Origin: Symbiodinium natans
Taxonomy: Eukaryota > Sar > Dinophyceae > Suessiales > Symbiodiniaceae
Direction: 5' to 3'
DNA length: 64,000 nucleotides
Assembly: GCA_905221605.1 (NCBI GenBank)
Contig: CAJNDS010001624.1
Location: forward strand, 671,501-735,500
Below, in pieces: positions 44,401 to 56,340 of this stretch. How positions within the stretch are numbered: position 1 is the stretch's first letter; each line of letters begins with the position of its first letter. The position numbers and the translations under genes were made by a program. The notes below the pieces were generated by a model, which saw only the letters and a list, made by a program, of their open reading frames with translations, searched no databases and was not told the origin of the DNA.

Positions 44401-47002
44401 TAACCAACAGGACGCTTCCTCACAACAACTCGGAAATTCCACACGAAAACGGCCGTGGAGCTATGACTTGCATTGGCCACATGGTTCCAGAAAGCCAGCA
44501 AACGAGCTGGGAGCAACAAACGAATCAGCTGCCTTCGGAAAATGCGCTCCACAACGTCGCCTTCGGCACCTTTCACATCTTCGCCATCCGGCCACAACAA
44601 ATAAGCACATTGATGGAGCTAGAAACAACTTCGACAAACCACGTTGAGAAGCGCAGGGCGTTTGATATGTTGAAAGTTCGTTGAGAAAGCTCAGCTTGGA
44701 ACCCGTGAACCCAGCTCCAAACTCCTCACCGAAGGAAGCTATTTCCAGCCTCAGAGGAGCGACAACGCAACTGCCGACGCAACACATCACCTCGTCACAC
44801 GGCCTTCTTGACTGGTTGGACGGCAGGATGCAATGACCTGATTCTGCAATGGCATAACACTGAGCCTAGGTACGGACGGCTGCGAAAGAATCATAGGCTT
44901 TCGGCTGCCAAATACTCTGATGACTTCATCTGGTGACTCTTCCTTTCGCTGTGCATGAACATGCATTCAAGAACTCTCACGGTGCAACACGAACCACCGT
45001 GCTCAACCAACCTGATATGTGTTGGTGAAGCCATCGACTTTGCACAGAAGATATCTGGCATCGTATCCTGCTCAAGCACAAGGGCCAGTAAACCACAATA
45101 AACCCAGAAGGTGAGACATTGAGCCATTGTCAAGACGTCGATCACAACACGCAAAACCACTGACGTCATGCATTGTAAGATTGCAGCAATGCGTAACAGT
45201 AGTAAGCATACGCGCTTCGTACACAACCCTCGGGAACCTTTCACCAAACTAGCGACAGTACACCAGAATGCACACCTGGCATTCGGATCCCTCGTGCAAA
45301 CGCAAGCGAGCAGAGCTGAAGCTGTTTTCCGAACGGGAAGTAGCAGCAAAAGGCTACACGCCAATCTCTCCCGAGTAGGCTACGAGCCTTCCAAGGCCGC
45401 CAAGCACGCCTTGACGAAGAAGCGCTTGTCTTCAGGAACCTAAATGAACAGGCTGCATGCTGCATCCTGGACAGGCTTCGGCGGAAGCACTTGTAAATTG
45501 AGCACAGGCATCTAACCTTGAATGCGCTCTGGATTGAATATGCTTTTAATAAGCATCAATACACCCGCTTGTGAAGATCGCACAGAGCTCGTTTGCAAGG
45601 CAATAACCTTGATTGACTCTCGGATATCCGCGGTATGATCTCGTAAACTCCGGGATGCGGGAGGCTTCGGAGAAAGACAGGGCTCTGGATTTGTCTGCAC
45701 ATTTCGACTTAGAGGGCTTCAACTCAGAAGACTTTTGACATAGTTTGTCTTACGCTCGCACAGAACTGGGGCCACAGCTTCCTCACTTTCTGGCTGCACA
45801 ATACCAATATGAGGATCTCCACCTGCGATCAAGCGATGCACCAGAGAAACCCCCCAATGGATGGAGGACATATTGCACTACGTCTTCTCAGAATGCTGTT
45901 CTTCACTTCGCTACAATGGCTGGAATCGCCAAGCCACCTTTTTAAGATAATGCTACAAGGGGGCGCAAGGGAGATTTGACCAGTAAACGGTTTCCTCCAT
46001 CCAGTACCCCTCAGCTGATGTAGCTTTGGCCTCCTCTGTCCACACGCTCAGGATCCGTTTGTCCCCAGTAGTAACTACAGTAAAGAGCAACGTTTAACTT
46101 GTGCCATCAGACAACTACAGTGTGCGGTGAGCTCATGTACAAGCAGTCAACATTGCGCAGATGTTGAAAGGGCCGCAGTTCTGAAAGATGCTCCAAAATC
46201 TAAGATTGTTGCTGTTACCAGTAGTTTTCTCAGCTAATGAGGTACTGTCCATTTCAAAAAGGCTAGCAAAATGCAGCTTCTTGGCATTCTGCAGCAAAAA
46301 CATATCAGGATGACAAATCAGATGTCTGAGCGTGCTCCGCAGAAACCAGACAACTTGGACTCAGTCTGTTGCATGTTCCAACTCTGGAAGATTCCACAAA
46401 CTGGTGAGAGGTCGTTCGCTCGATGTGGCCTTCACTACCACACACCATACTTCACCAGGCATATCCCAGCTGTCTCGATACAGCGAGAAAAGGTGCGGGC
46501 TAGAAGGCCGCCTAGCTTCCAAATTTTTGGGGCGGATTCCTGAGCAGGCTTGCTGAAAACATGTGAGCTGCCCAAAAATGACAGAAATCACAAGCCCATC
46601 GGTTGAACAGGTATAGGAAGTGCGGGGGAACGAAAGAGCTTCTCAAGCGGTTGAAAGAACAACAGCTTCAAAAATGAGTCCGACACTCAGTTACCATACA
46701 CTTGACATTACAGTTGTTCTTGGCTTCCCCTGTTGCGCACCAGATTCCTCATTGTCACTGCGCTTGTCTGTTGCAAACATGCTGGCAGGCCAACTGCTTC
46801 TGGACTTCTGACGACGAAACTCGGAAAATCGGACCACTGCACGTGTTTCGTAACGCTACACGTAACGTTAACTGTAACAACGATCAGTGCACGATAACTC
46901 TAAGAAAGCCGAGGGCACTAAGTCGTTTTTTTCTCTTCCTCTTTCCTTTCTGATGTCTCCTTGTCCCCAGAAAGATGCTACGCCAGCAAGAGCAATCAAC
47001 AT
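44401..47002. other. No supported gene
   Basis: I could not fix any exon on either strand. Confidence 0.3.
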
Positions 47003-47072
47003 GATTTTGCTGCAAGAAGTGGTTAGAGCAGCTGACTGCAGATGAGCAGGTTCCTGGCTCAAATCCGGTGTG
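47003..47072 (+). repeat. tRNA-Cys-like relic 1
   Basis: AGTGGTTAGAGC (D-arm, partial A box), an anticodon arm with loop CTGCAGA (GCA anticodon) and GGCTCAAATCC (B box, one mismatch) are in the right order. The acceptor stem does not pair. It is probably a tRNA pseudogene or the head of a SINE. Confidence 0.55.
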
Positions 47073-47184
47073 GCCTCTTGTACGCCATCTAAGTGTGAAC
47101 ACTGAAACTCTTTTGCTAAAGCTGCAAAGATCACGTTGACTGCTCTTCTACATCGAAGTTACTTCCTTCCAAGTATAGTCAGTT

Positions 47185-47232
47185 GGTTACATAGCTCAGT
47201 GGCTAGAGCGGCTGTCTGCAGATCAGCAGACC
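47185..47232 (+). repeat. tRNA-Cys-like relic 2
   Basis: TAGCTCAGTGGCTAGAGC (good A box) and an anticodon-like arm CTGCAGA lie exactly 180 bp after relic 1, with 28 of 32 core bases the same. The T-arm is missing. Confidence 0.5.
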
Positions 47233-48428
47233 TGTATCTTACAAGAATTGATTTCGAGCTTTTGCATCGCAAGACCGGGAGACAGTGTCGTGGTCGCCAG
47301 CCATGCTACGTCGACCAGCCGATTGTGAAAAGGGAAATTGCAATCTGCTACAGCATCCAGAATTCTGATGGCAATAAGACCTAATTGACCTAAGGACCTA
47401 ATCATTCCAGGCAGTGAATGGAGGAAATGTTTATGCTTCAGATTTCAGATCTTTCTCACCTTCAACGCGAACCCCATTGTCCCGCTCGCCCAGGGCAATA
47501 CCATTGAGCCAAATCCCAAGAAGTCGAACTTCCCATGGGGTTTTCGGCCACTTGTGTATGCTTCAAGGCGCAAAGTTTCCATCGACTGTCGCTTTACTTG
47601 TCAAGCATTCTGTGGGTCACCTCCGTCAGCACCACCAGGCGCTGCATAGTGTACAACCTGCACCGAACGCAGATGATCATGTGGCTGATCCTCTTGATAC
47701 AGAACACTTCGCAACTGGAAGAACACGCAGGCAGAAGATATTCTTGCACTTGCCTGCCGATGGCAACCTGAGCAGGAATACACAACATCTGTCACTTCAA
47801 TGTGCAAGGATGTATATGCGGCCTGGATCCTACAAACCACCGCCTATGAAGGGACACGAGCTGACCATGCTGCACCCCACATCAGACCACATCCAAAGAA
47901 GGACCCATGGAGCCCGTGGATGTTGACAACCCACCCAAGCGAACAGAGAAACAGAGAAACACGGACATGTGACGGACACCGCGGCTTCGGACCCAGCCCC
48001 ACCCATTTCTACAGACACAGCAGTGGCTCATCTGATGAGAGGACTCCAAACATTGCAGCCACACCCTTTTAGACACTGCTGCCACGGCCCACACATCTAA
48101 ATAACACATCGGTGACCATGTCCCATCATTCTGCAAGAACGACCCAACTTCTTACGAGAGAGCTGGTGGAATCACCCATTGAAGCAACTGGTGGATTGTT
48201 TTGCGGGCAAGTCGCTCAGGCCGTCGACGTAGCCAGTGAACCCTCGCACAAAGCACTTCTCGCCCTCCAACGCCTCACAACTCCCAGTGACTCCCACCCA
48301 GTGCATTCATAATTTGTGAAGAACATTGCATAGGCCCTCGACAATTTCGCAGACGGCGTCACCACCTCGCAATCGGAACAATGCTACACCAGACCGATTC
48401 AGCCGCTTCACTACTTACGTTATCTTTC

Positions 48429-48900
48429 CGGAGTATCTGCCATACTCGGTAAGCTCAGCAAGAAGGACTCTCAGTCGACCACGGTTGTCCCCTGGGTAGG
48501 CAAGATCAGCCTTCATGCAACCTGCACGACAGATGTTCCATTCACTGATGTCACTGATGTCGATTCTTTGGGCACTGAGCATCTGGCTGTAGCTTGTGTC
48601 ACCCATGATGACAGTTAAGCCTTTCCCCAAGCGTCACAATGCCAATTCTTCTGACAAAGTGGCTGCGACAACACGCTCCTTCATGAGGAATCACAGTTGG
48701 ACAGTTGCCATGCGGCGTGTGCCCCACGACGACACCTCAACAATGCTCAGCATGCTTGGTGTGCACAGAGGCTGCATTCTCGCAGCAATCAGAACCAGGA
48801 CTGCGACGGCATATGCCGTGGGCCTGAAGATGTTCCACAAGCTCTTGCCTCGTTGTTCGTCGTTGAAAAGTGTGAAGAGGAAGACCCAAATGTCAAGATT
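48429..48900 (-). CDS. Unrecognised protein, two well-bounded exons
   Basis: Exon 48736-48900 (55 codons) lies between a GCAG acceptor and a GAG|GT donor. It begins NLDIWVFLFTLFNDEQ and has a hydrophobic stretch (AYAVAVLVLIAARM) that may be a membrane segment. Exon 48429-48582 (51 codons plus 1 nt, GA donor) contains MKADLAYPGDNRGRL and RVLLAELTEYGRYS. Codon use is strong in both. The phase between them does not close directly (0 to 0 is possible only if no exon lies between). Family unknown. Confidence 0.5.
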
Positions 48901-49380
48901 CTGCACAGTTGATGTGACGTGATTCGACCACTTGGAACATCGAGGAAAAACAAAACTCTTTGGTGGACGCTGGGAGCGCCACGGATACTGCCTGGCTCTG
49001 GACACATCTGAATTTCTAGCGAGGGGTTGCCCAAGAGATGTAAAGGCAGCACTTCCGAAGAACATGCAGTCAAAGCTCAGCGGTCGCTTGTTACAACATA
49101 CACATGGGGTTCCAGGTGTTCCGGGCCCCCCCCCCACAGCGAAAACTGCAAGAAATCGAGAAACATGAATTTCTTCAATGCGGCGCAGGCAAACTATATC
49201 ATGTTTCTTATCGACACCAAGAGGCAGCCTGATTGGGGATGGCGCCCCGTGTTGAAAAGGTAAACTGATACAAACAAAGAAATGTCAGGCGAACGTGGAA
49301 TTTTAGTAAGTGGACCGAAAGCCTGTCGACCGGCTAAAAGAACAGACGGATAGGTGTCAGCCCAAGTAAGCACACACATA

Positions 49381-49385
49381 TGTAT

Positions 49386-49422
<37 letters not shown>

Positions 49423-49545
49423 TTTATATTATATATATATATATCTTTATTTAATAATTTATGTGTAAATATGTGTGTATATACATTGTGACGTATATAG
49501 ATGTATTTGTTGAATATATATACATATATATATATATATTCATAT
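49381..49545. repeat. (TA)n-rich microsatellite
   Basis: About 165 bp of TA runs are interrupted by TTTATATTT-type units and imperfect ATATATAC units. It is strongly AT-rich compared with its flanks and can form cruciforms. Confidence 0.9.
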
Positions 49546-50212
49546 CTAGCGGCTTGGCCGAACCGAGCATGCTCAGCCGCATTTGCCGGCAAAACCAAAG
49601 GTTTTCACATCTCAAGTACTTTCACAGAGATTGCCAAGTCCTCGAGCAGCAGGAGCAGCGCTTGCAAAAGGGCGGCTCTTTTTTGCGATTCAAGCTTCCT
49701 GCTCACGACATCTCACGACGTGAGATCAGGCTACAAGAGTGAGGAGACTGTTCAGAGCTGAGCCTTTCAGAATTGCGTCTGTGCAAAGGGTGCTGTTGAG
49801 CCTGTACACTGTACACAATGGCAGGGCCTGCTTTACATGACTATTACATGACTACAAATGTCAAATTCTGTCTAGTTGTTTAACCGTGTAAGAAGCAGTT
49901 TTGATGTTTGATGCGTAGTGACTTCTGGAAAGTTCAAGAAGGCGATCGTGTGTTGTCGCAGGACAGGCCCGGCAGCTCCCATCACAACTGGTTTTGAGAG
50001 GTCTTAACAGCCTACTGGCCATGCTCTGGATCTAAAGAATCTAAGGCTCCTGAGTGCGCAACAGTAGCGGCTGGTACATCCTCGGCAGTGCCGAGAGCAC
50101 TATGGCCAGTCCGACTCTCATAACATTGGTTTCATGAACGAGCCCTCACCCTGATTGCATTGTGGAATGCCAGTCTTGGACTTGGCATGCTTTTTGAAGT
50201 CACTGCAATGGC
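49546..50212. other. No supported gene
   Basis: This is the region downstream of eRF1 on the minus strand. No exon or poly(A)-type signal stands out. Confidence 0.3.
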
Positions 50213-51896
50213 TCACATGAAATCATCATCACTGTCCGCTTCCGCCAGGTCAGGCTCCTCCAGCAAGTCAAACTCAAGCCTCAGAGCTGCATCAACATGA
50301 GTCAACATGAGTCACGTGAGTCAACGCAAGTCAACATGGATGTCAACTCACGGATCAACTCAATGCAACTCAATGCTGGCCAGCCCTGGCTTGCAACTTA
50401 GAGGCTGATATCTCATGAGCCCACCGATGCCTCCAAAGCCCTTGACGAACTGGTTGCCCTCCTGCGACCTATCTGAAATAAACTCCAGCTTGGTACCAAA
50501 GTTCTTGTAGTTCACCACTATCCAGTCCAAGAACGCCTCGTTCTCCGTGACGTTCAACTCTACGTTGGTTTCCTTGTCAACATAGAGTTTTGGATCCTTC
50601 TCCTGTTCCGGAGTCACGTACTTGACTTCCTCAGTGTCCGTATGTGGGTTCCGAATGACAAGGCGTTTGATATCCAGGTTTTCCCAGATGATCAAGATCT
50701 CCACAGCACCGGCCTCCAGGCCCTGCATCGTATCCTTGATCCCGAAGCAGTATCGGCCAGAGTCTGTGGCAACTTCATCCAAGAATTTTGTCACAAGCTT
50801 CTTCTCCTGGACGAACTTTACGTTTCGGAGAGTCTCTGCCGACAGCTCAATCGCCTGGTTAAAACCGGCCTCACCCCCATAGCTGATGTCAAGGAGTGGC
50901 GGAATGACAATGGCTGCCAGTCTCTGATCAAAGAGGTCTGTGTTAGTCGTCAAGTCCTGCTTGAACTCTGCAGAACCTGCAACGATAAGCCCCTTGATGT
51001 TGGGGGTCTCTCCATTTGGAATGAACATCTGCGTTGCCGTCTCTCCAACTTTTCTAACATAGTTGTGTCGCTTCTCCAGTCGGAGGCGCGCAAAACGCAA
51101 AGCAGACTGTCCTCCTCGGCCGTGCTTCTTTGGCAAGTCCACGGTGAATTTGTGCAAGATCTCGCGATGGTTTCCCTGCACAGTTCCAAATAGAGAGCCA
51201 TTACCGTCCATGATCAGGAACCCAAACTTGTCATCATCCTCCATGAGCTCAGCAAGGGGTTCTGTATGAAACTTGCTGTCACAAAGATACATGGAAGTGT
51301 TGATCGGCTTGAAGGGCTCGAAGTCGATGGTCAGCTTCTTCTCCTTGTTGTCCTGAGCAGGGAAACAGAGGAACAGGGGAAGAAAAACAAACAGAAGAGC
51401 TTCCAAAAGAGCACGATTTCCCGGCAGAGCATGAACTCGAATGAGCTGGCCAGCACACCGAATCCAGTAAACACACACAATCCCCCAAGGTAAGGCTGCA
51501 AAGTGCCGCCGTCTTCACAGGCCCTAACTGGTCGGCTGGGATGGGGAGCTCAGAATGGATTTAACTGTCTTTCCTTCAGCAACACCGGGCCTCCGTCAGA
51601 ACCTCACCACAGAAAATGATAAGGCCGTTTGGTGGAGTACGGTTGTACTTCTTCAACCGCTGCTGCGTTGATGTGATGGCGGACAACACCGACAAGCGGT
51701 TCACGCGCGATTTGATACACGACGCAGTGCCGTACTCCTCTGTCAACATTTTGTTGGTCAGGTTGATGTCCTGCTTAGAATTGAGAATCAATGTGATGGC
51801 TGATGTGCCATTTCCGCGTGCGGCATCGAGCATCTTGACAAGGCGCTTCACCTTCCACTGCTCGATCTGCCGATCTTCTTCGGTCTGGGCCGACAT
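50213..51896 (-). CDS. ETF1-like: Eukaryotic translation release factor 1 (eRF1), with CIKS in place of NIKS
   Basis: Three exons, 51591-51896, 50406-51352 and 50213-50279 (TGA), join to exactly 439 residues; human eRF1 has 437. The protein reads stop codons in the ribosomal A site and triggers peptide release. Seen in order: GTS motif (GNGTSAITL), [14 protein letters not shown] where nearly all eRF1s have TASNIKS, YLCDSKF (the YxCxxxF motif is intact), the catalytic GGQ in [17 protein letters not shown], the eRF3-binding C-domain ([16 protein letters not shown]) and an acidic tail. The Cys codon is TGT at 51718-51720. Both introns are GC-AG with matching phase. GGCTCAAG in the 5' leader (51947-51954) could be a spliced-leader relic but may be chance. 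The identity is certain. Confidence 0.97.
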
Positions 51897-54800
51897 GACG
51901 ACAAAGGAGTCCAGTACGCCCAAGCTGCGCACTCTACTTCTGCCTTCTTGAGCCCGGGCAAGATGCAATGGCCTCCAAAGCAGATCAGTAGATTCAACAA
52001 ACAACTTAACGACTTAAAAAAGACAGCTGTCCAGCACTACACCATGGCAACCAGGCAGGAAGACTTGGGCATGCAGTTGTCCTCCAGCCAACGGCAGTAC
52101 ACCACTGAAGGCACCTAAAGGTCCACCAAAGCTGCATCATGCTGCAATGCAACACTAGCACCAAAAACTTGGGCCGAATATTTTTCTTGCAGGCCCGGTC
52201 TGATCGAACCGCCCCTGCTGCATGTGCTACATGCGGTCGAATGTAGTTGGCTTGTGCTGGCTTTGGATTGTCTCTTGGTTTCCGGCCCGCGTGGCAGGGG
52301 TGCCATAGGCGATGAGCCCGGCGCCGCCCCGGTCACACCAGTCCTGCGTGGACTTTTTTTGTGCAACGATTGCAGCATAGGCTCACCCGACGTTGAAAAC
52401 TTGAATTACGCGAATTACTGTGCTGGGATTCTTGGAGACCTGGACTCTCACATGAGTTCGCCATCTCTGCCGACCGCCGCGGCAGCTCCGCTATGAAGGT
52501 GGGGGGGGGGAGTGTGAGCAACATGATGCGAAACATCCCTCGAGGAGACTCATCGGAAAGCAGGCCGGGGCCGCAGGAGGCCGATTGATGAAAGACCTCT
52601 TAAGATCCACTCCTCGATCCTCTTCGCCCATTCCTCTTGCGATGCACAATCAAAACCGTGGTCCTCGAAAGTGGAAGCTGCGGGAGACCTGCTGCATGGC
52701 TGTTGACTTTTGTGACGATGTCAAAGGGACGGAGTTGACCCCAAACAGCGTAAGACCAGATCCTCCTAGAAAGGATGCACGAAGCGAAGCAGAGGAAGTA
52801 GGAAAGGCATGTTCATGCACTTTCTTGCGACCCAAGTGATTGAAGCGTGAAAAGTGCCTGAGGAAAAAACGAAAGCGTGGTTTCTTCAAGCATAGAAGGC
52901 GCACGGGATTTTAGACAACGCCCAACCCTTTAAACACGCGATCAACGAAATCCACTGCAACACCCACGCCTGGGCAAGCGCCCGATTCAAACCCAAAACG
53001 AGCGCCGCGCATAAACGAGAGTAGCAAACGACCGCACGCGCCGCATGTGTACACCTCAGCCCCCTCCCTTTGTATACTCTGAACCCATTGGAACCCAAGC
53101 ACTGTTACCGCACATTTGCTACATTTCCCGTCCGACCTCCGCCAAGTTGGCTGGGCCTGCCATGCTGCCTCGGCACCGGATTCAGCTGAAACTGTTCCGC
53201 ACAGCAGGAAATCCGGGGAGATCCCGTTCCGAAAGCCTTTGCGAGTTAAGGCTACTAAGGCTACTGCCACATTTCGCCTGGCCCAAGTGTTGATCTGTGC
53301 TACCTCGGTTCTCACACTGCTCCTAGGTGGTTCTCACAAGGAGCTGCCTAACACGCGCTTCGCAAGTAACTGTGGAAGTGACTCTGGAAACTGGCTGCCA
53401 GGTGAGCCCAACACCCACTCCTTCAGGTCGGACACCCACTCGGAAGTGGCACCATCATCCGAGGGCCTGAAGTTCTCACTTCCCCGACGTCTCCCCGACA
53501 ACATGAATCTTGTGCTCAATGCTGCTCTTTGACGCAATAACCCCTCGCCTACAACTCCAAAAGATCCCAAAAGTGTGTCTTCTAAGACAATGCCAATGAC
53601 GGCCAAGACCTGGATGTGGGGCGAAGGAGCCCTGGGCTTCCCTCGGCAGCGTTGGCCGATCACTGGGTTCTCAATTGTCGCACAGTGTTTTGGCTGTGCC
53701 TCGCAATCGTGGTTAGCTCAATGACTCAATGAAGCAGTCCCGTTGCTGCGATCTGTCCCCGAATGTTTCTCAGAAGGTGGCCGACTTGTGGTCGCTGATG
53801 CAAAGTCTTGTATACGCACAGTGACTACCGGGAGGAAAGATCACGAAAACGTGGCACTGCGCTGCCATCATTTTCGCATCTCACGTGCGTCGTTACTTGC
53901 AACTGTAAAGATTAACGCTTGACTTGTGGTGTGCCGTAGAAGGCCAATGAGAGAGAGAGAGAGAAGTCCGTCTTTGTACTCTCCCAACGATATGGTGTAA
54001 CTTTGGGCATGGGGCATAGGAGCACTCCGCGCATCTCTTCGCATATGATCACGATGAGAACTGATTTGACTATAACGCTAGTGGTGCCAGGATTGGACCA
54101 ACCAGGCAAGTGCGACCAACTTATTTATTGAGGCGCTTGGCGGCATCAAGGTCGACGGGCAATCGCCCTCGCAGTACAGCATTCACGATGCAGACTTCTG
54201 TAGGTTTGAGGTGGCAATTTCGTCCCATTTTGCCTCCACCAAGTGGGGCAAAAGCACTATCTGTTTCCTGGCACTTGCCAATCTTACCTCGCCTGCCCCA
54301 CCGCTTGCCTCTCTCGAATCATCTCCCTCGCTCCTTATATCCTGGAGTACCGATCCAGTCTTCTGAGTCTGAGTTCGGCAAGCAACTAAGTTGTGTGGAG
54401 GCTGGGCAAGCGGCGCAAAATGAAACTCCGCCGAACGAACACAAGTAGGGCAACTGGTAAATTTCAACTAGTGGTTCCTAACCAAACCTACGCTGCAACA
54501 AGCCAAGCCCCAAACCACTATTCCGGTGGCCAAAAGAAGGGCCAAAGTGGCATTCGATTTGGAAACTGGGATTTGGGTTGAGTTGGGATCTGAAAGCAAG
54601 ACGCTAACAGAAACTCGAAAATGCAGGGTGGGAACTGGGAAATACAGCTTTCAAAGAAGAAGAGCGCACGTGGGCAGACGAGGATTCTGAAGCTGAGCAG
54701 ATTCCGCAGCTAGAACAGTGCGGACTGGAAGACTGGAAACGGCGCACTGAGGCTGCGGCACGCAGCCCACCTTGACAGCTCCAAAGCGTCGGCAAAGTGG

Positions 54801-55714
54801 CAATAACAGGTTGCAGTCAAAGCTTTGCCACTTCGTTGGCAGAACAAACACTCGGTTTCCAACAGCCCATGCGACGCCGTCACGTCCACAATCAGAGAAC
54901 TGATTACCGATGATCTGGCCTGGCAGACGGTTCTCTCGTTGCTTGACTCTGGCCTAGACTGCCAAGAAACCAAGGATAGTCAAGGACAGCACCGTGCACG
55001 AAGAGGGTCGAGCCAAGGATACAGGCAACCTCCGATAGTCGGAGGTATTCACCTCTGCTGCAGCGCACAAGCCGACCAAACCTTTGCAGCAACGAAACGA
55101 GCGCCCATGACATGACGATGCTGGGTGCCACACGCATGACTCCGCCTTCAGCAACACTAGCCTGCAGCAAAAGTGCGAAGAACTGGAAACACATCATCAC
55201 CTTGCTCACTGGCCTCGTAACTGTTCACAACTTCTTCATCAGACACCTCTGCGACATTCCTGGTTGACATATGCGCGAGCTCCTGCAAAGAATCGTCTGC
55301 TACGAATGCCCACGATCGCAAGCACTACAGTCAATGCAGTTCCTGACGACGAAATTCAAACTCGCCGTCAGAGCCCATGTCATACTTCAGATGGTACCTG
55401 CAAGTGCAAAAGGGAAGCGGGTCCAGAGTCACCTCTACGTGATTGAAGCAAAGGGCCTCATGAGGTTGGGCTTTGTGCAGTAGCGCTGGACCTCCTCATG
55501 TGTCAAGAGCTCCACGTCCTTGCCTCAAGACAGGTTGTTCGGTTATGCAAGTACCAGACAGCAACTGCGCTGAATGACAAAGCTGAGTTGACAGCCCTCC
55601 GCTTGCGCAGCAAGGCTAGCGAAGTAACTCCATGGACTGTCCACAATGCGTAGATGCACGTAGATGCCCCGAAACATCTGCCCAGGCTACAAGCAAGAGC
55701 CAGATATGCCTCAC
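51897..55714. other. No firm gene; G-run at 52501-52510
   Basis: A few minus-strand stretches (for example about 53340-53500, SDLKEWVLGSPGS) are exon-like, but no chain could be built. It presumably holds 3' exons of the metallophosphoesterase gene and spacer. Confidence 0.3.
53948..53962. repeat. (GA)n microsatellite
   Basis: Short uninterrupted GA run. Confidence 0.85.
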
Positions 55715-56340
55715 CCGCTTGTCCTCGGGGACCCAGTACGCACCAGGAGTCTCAGGTGAGACTTGTCGAACCTGCGTAAAGCATCGTAAAGCTGACCAAC
55801 ATCGATCATCACGGTATCAATGAAACTACTGTAAAGAACCGATGGCCTCTTCATCCGTAAATTCGGAGGTGTAACCTTGCCATTGCATCCAACATCAACA
55901 AAACACATCAGACGACTTTTCGCACAACGGTCGAGAAGATGGGGCCCTGTCGCATCTTGTTGATGTCTCGATTCCCGAGAAGCAGATGAACTCTGTCAGG
56001 ATGCCGCCTTATCGAAACGAGCCAGACAGTGCAGAATCTGCTGTAGACGTGCACACCAAAAATACATGAAGACCATTCGCTTTCATGGCCATTCCCGTGA
56101 TGAGTGAATGTAAGAACCAGTGATTGTACACAATGAATGTACAGCTGTACAGTGCTGTCACCAGGCCAGGTGACTTCTTGGCCGAAACCAGCGTCTCCAA
56201 GCACCTCAACGAACCCGGGCCTCGCAGCGATTCAAACTGATTCAAACTGCGGAACATGAAGATCGAACTTGATCGAGCCGATCGAAGTCTGAATGGCCTT
56301 TGTCACAGGTGTCGCCACCAAATACAAAGTGCCAATCGTC
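55715..56340 (-). CDS. Calcineurin-like metallophosphoesterase, three exons
   Basis: Exon 56279-56340 has FVFGGDTCDKGHSDFD, the G-D-x-x-D-K-G metal-binding block. Exon 55947-56037 has RRHPDRVHLLLGNRDINKMR, the G-N-R/H-D block. The junction is in phase with a GC donor. Exon 55715-55771 (SPETPGAYWVPEDKR) ends at a GT donor and probably continues the same protein. The G-N-R-D-x-N-K variant of the GNHD motif is typical of a eukaryotic phosphoesterase subfamily. The substrate is unknown. The first metal motif (D-x-H) should be in an exon above 56340 and was not fixed. Confidence 0.75.
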
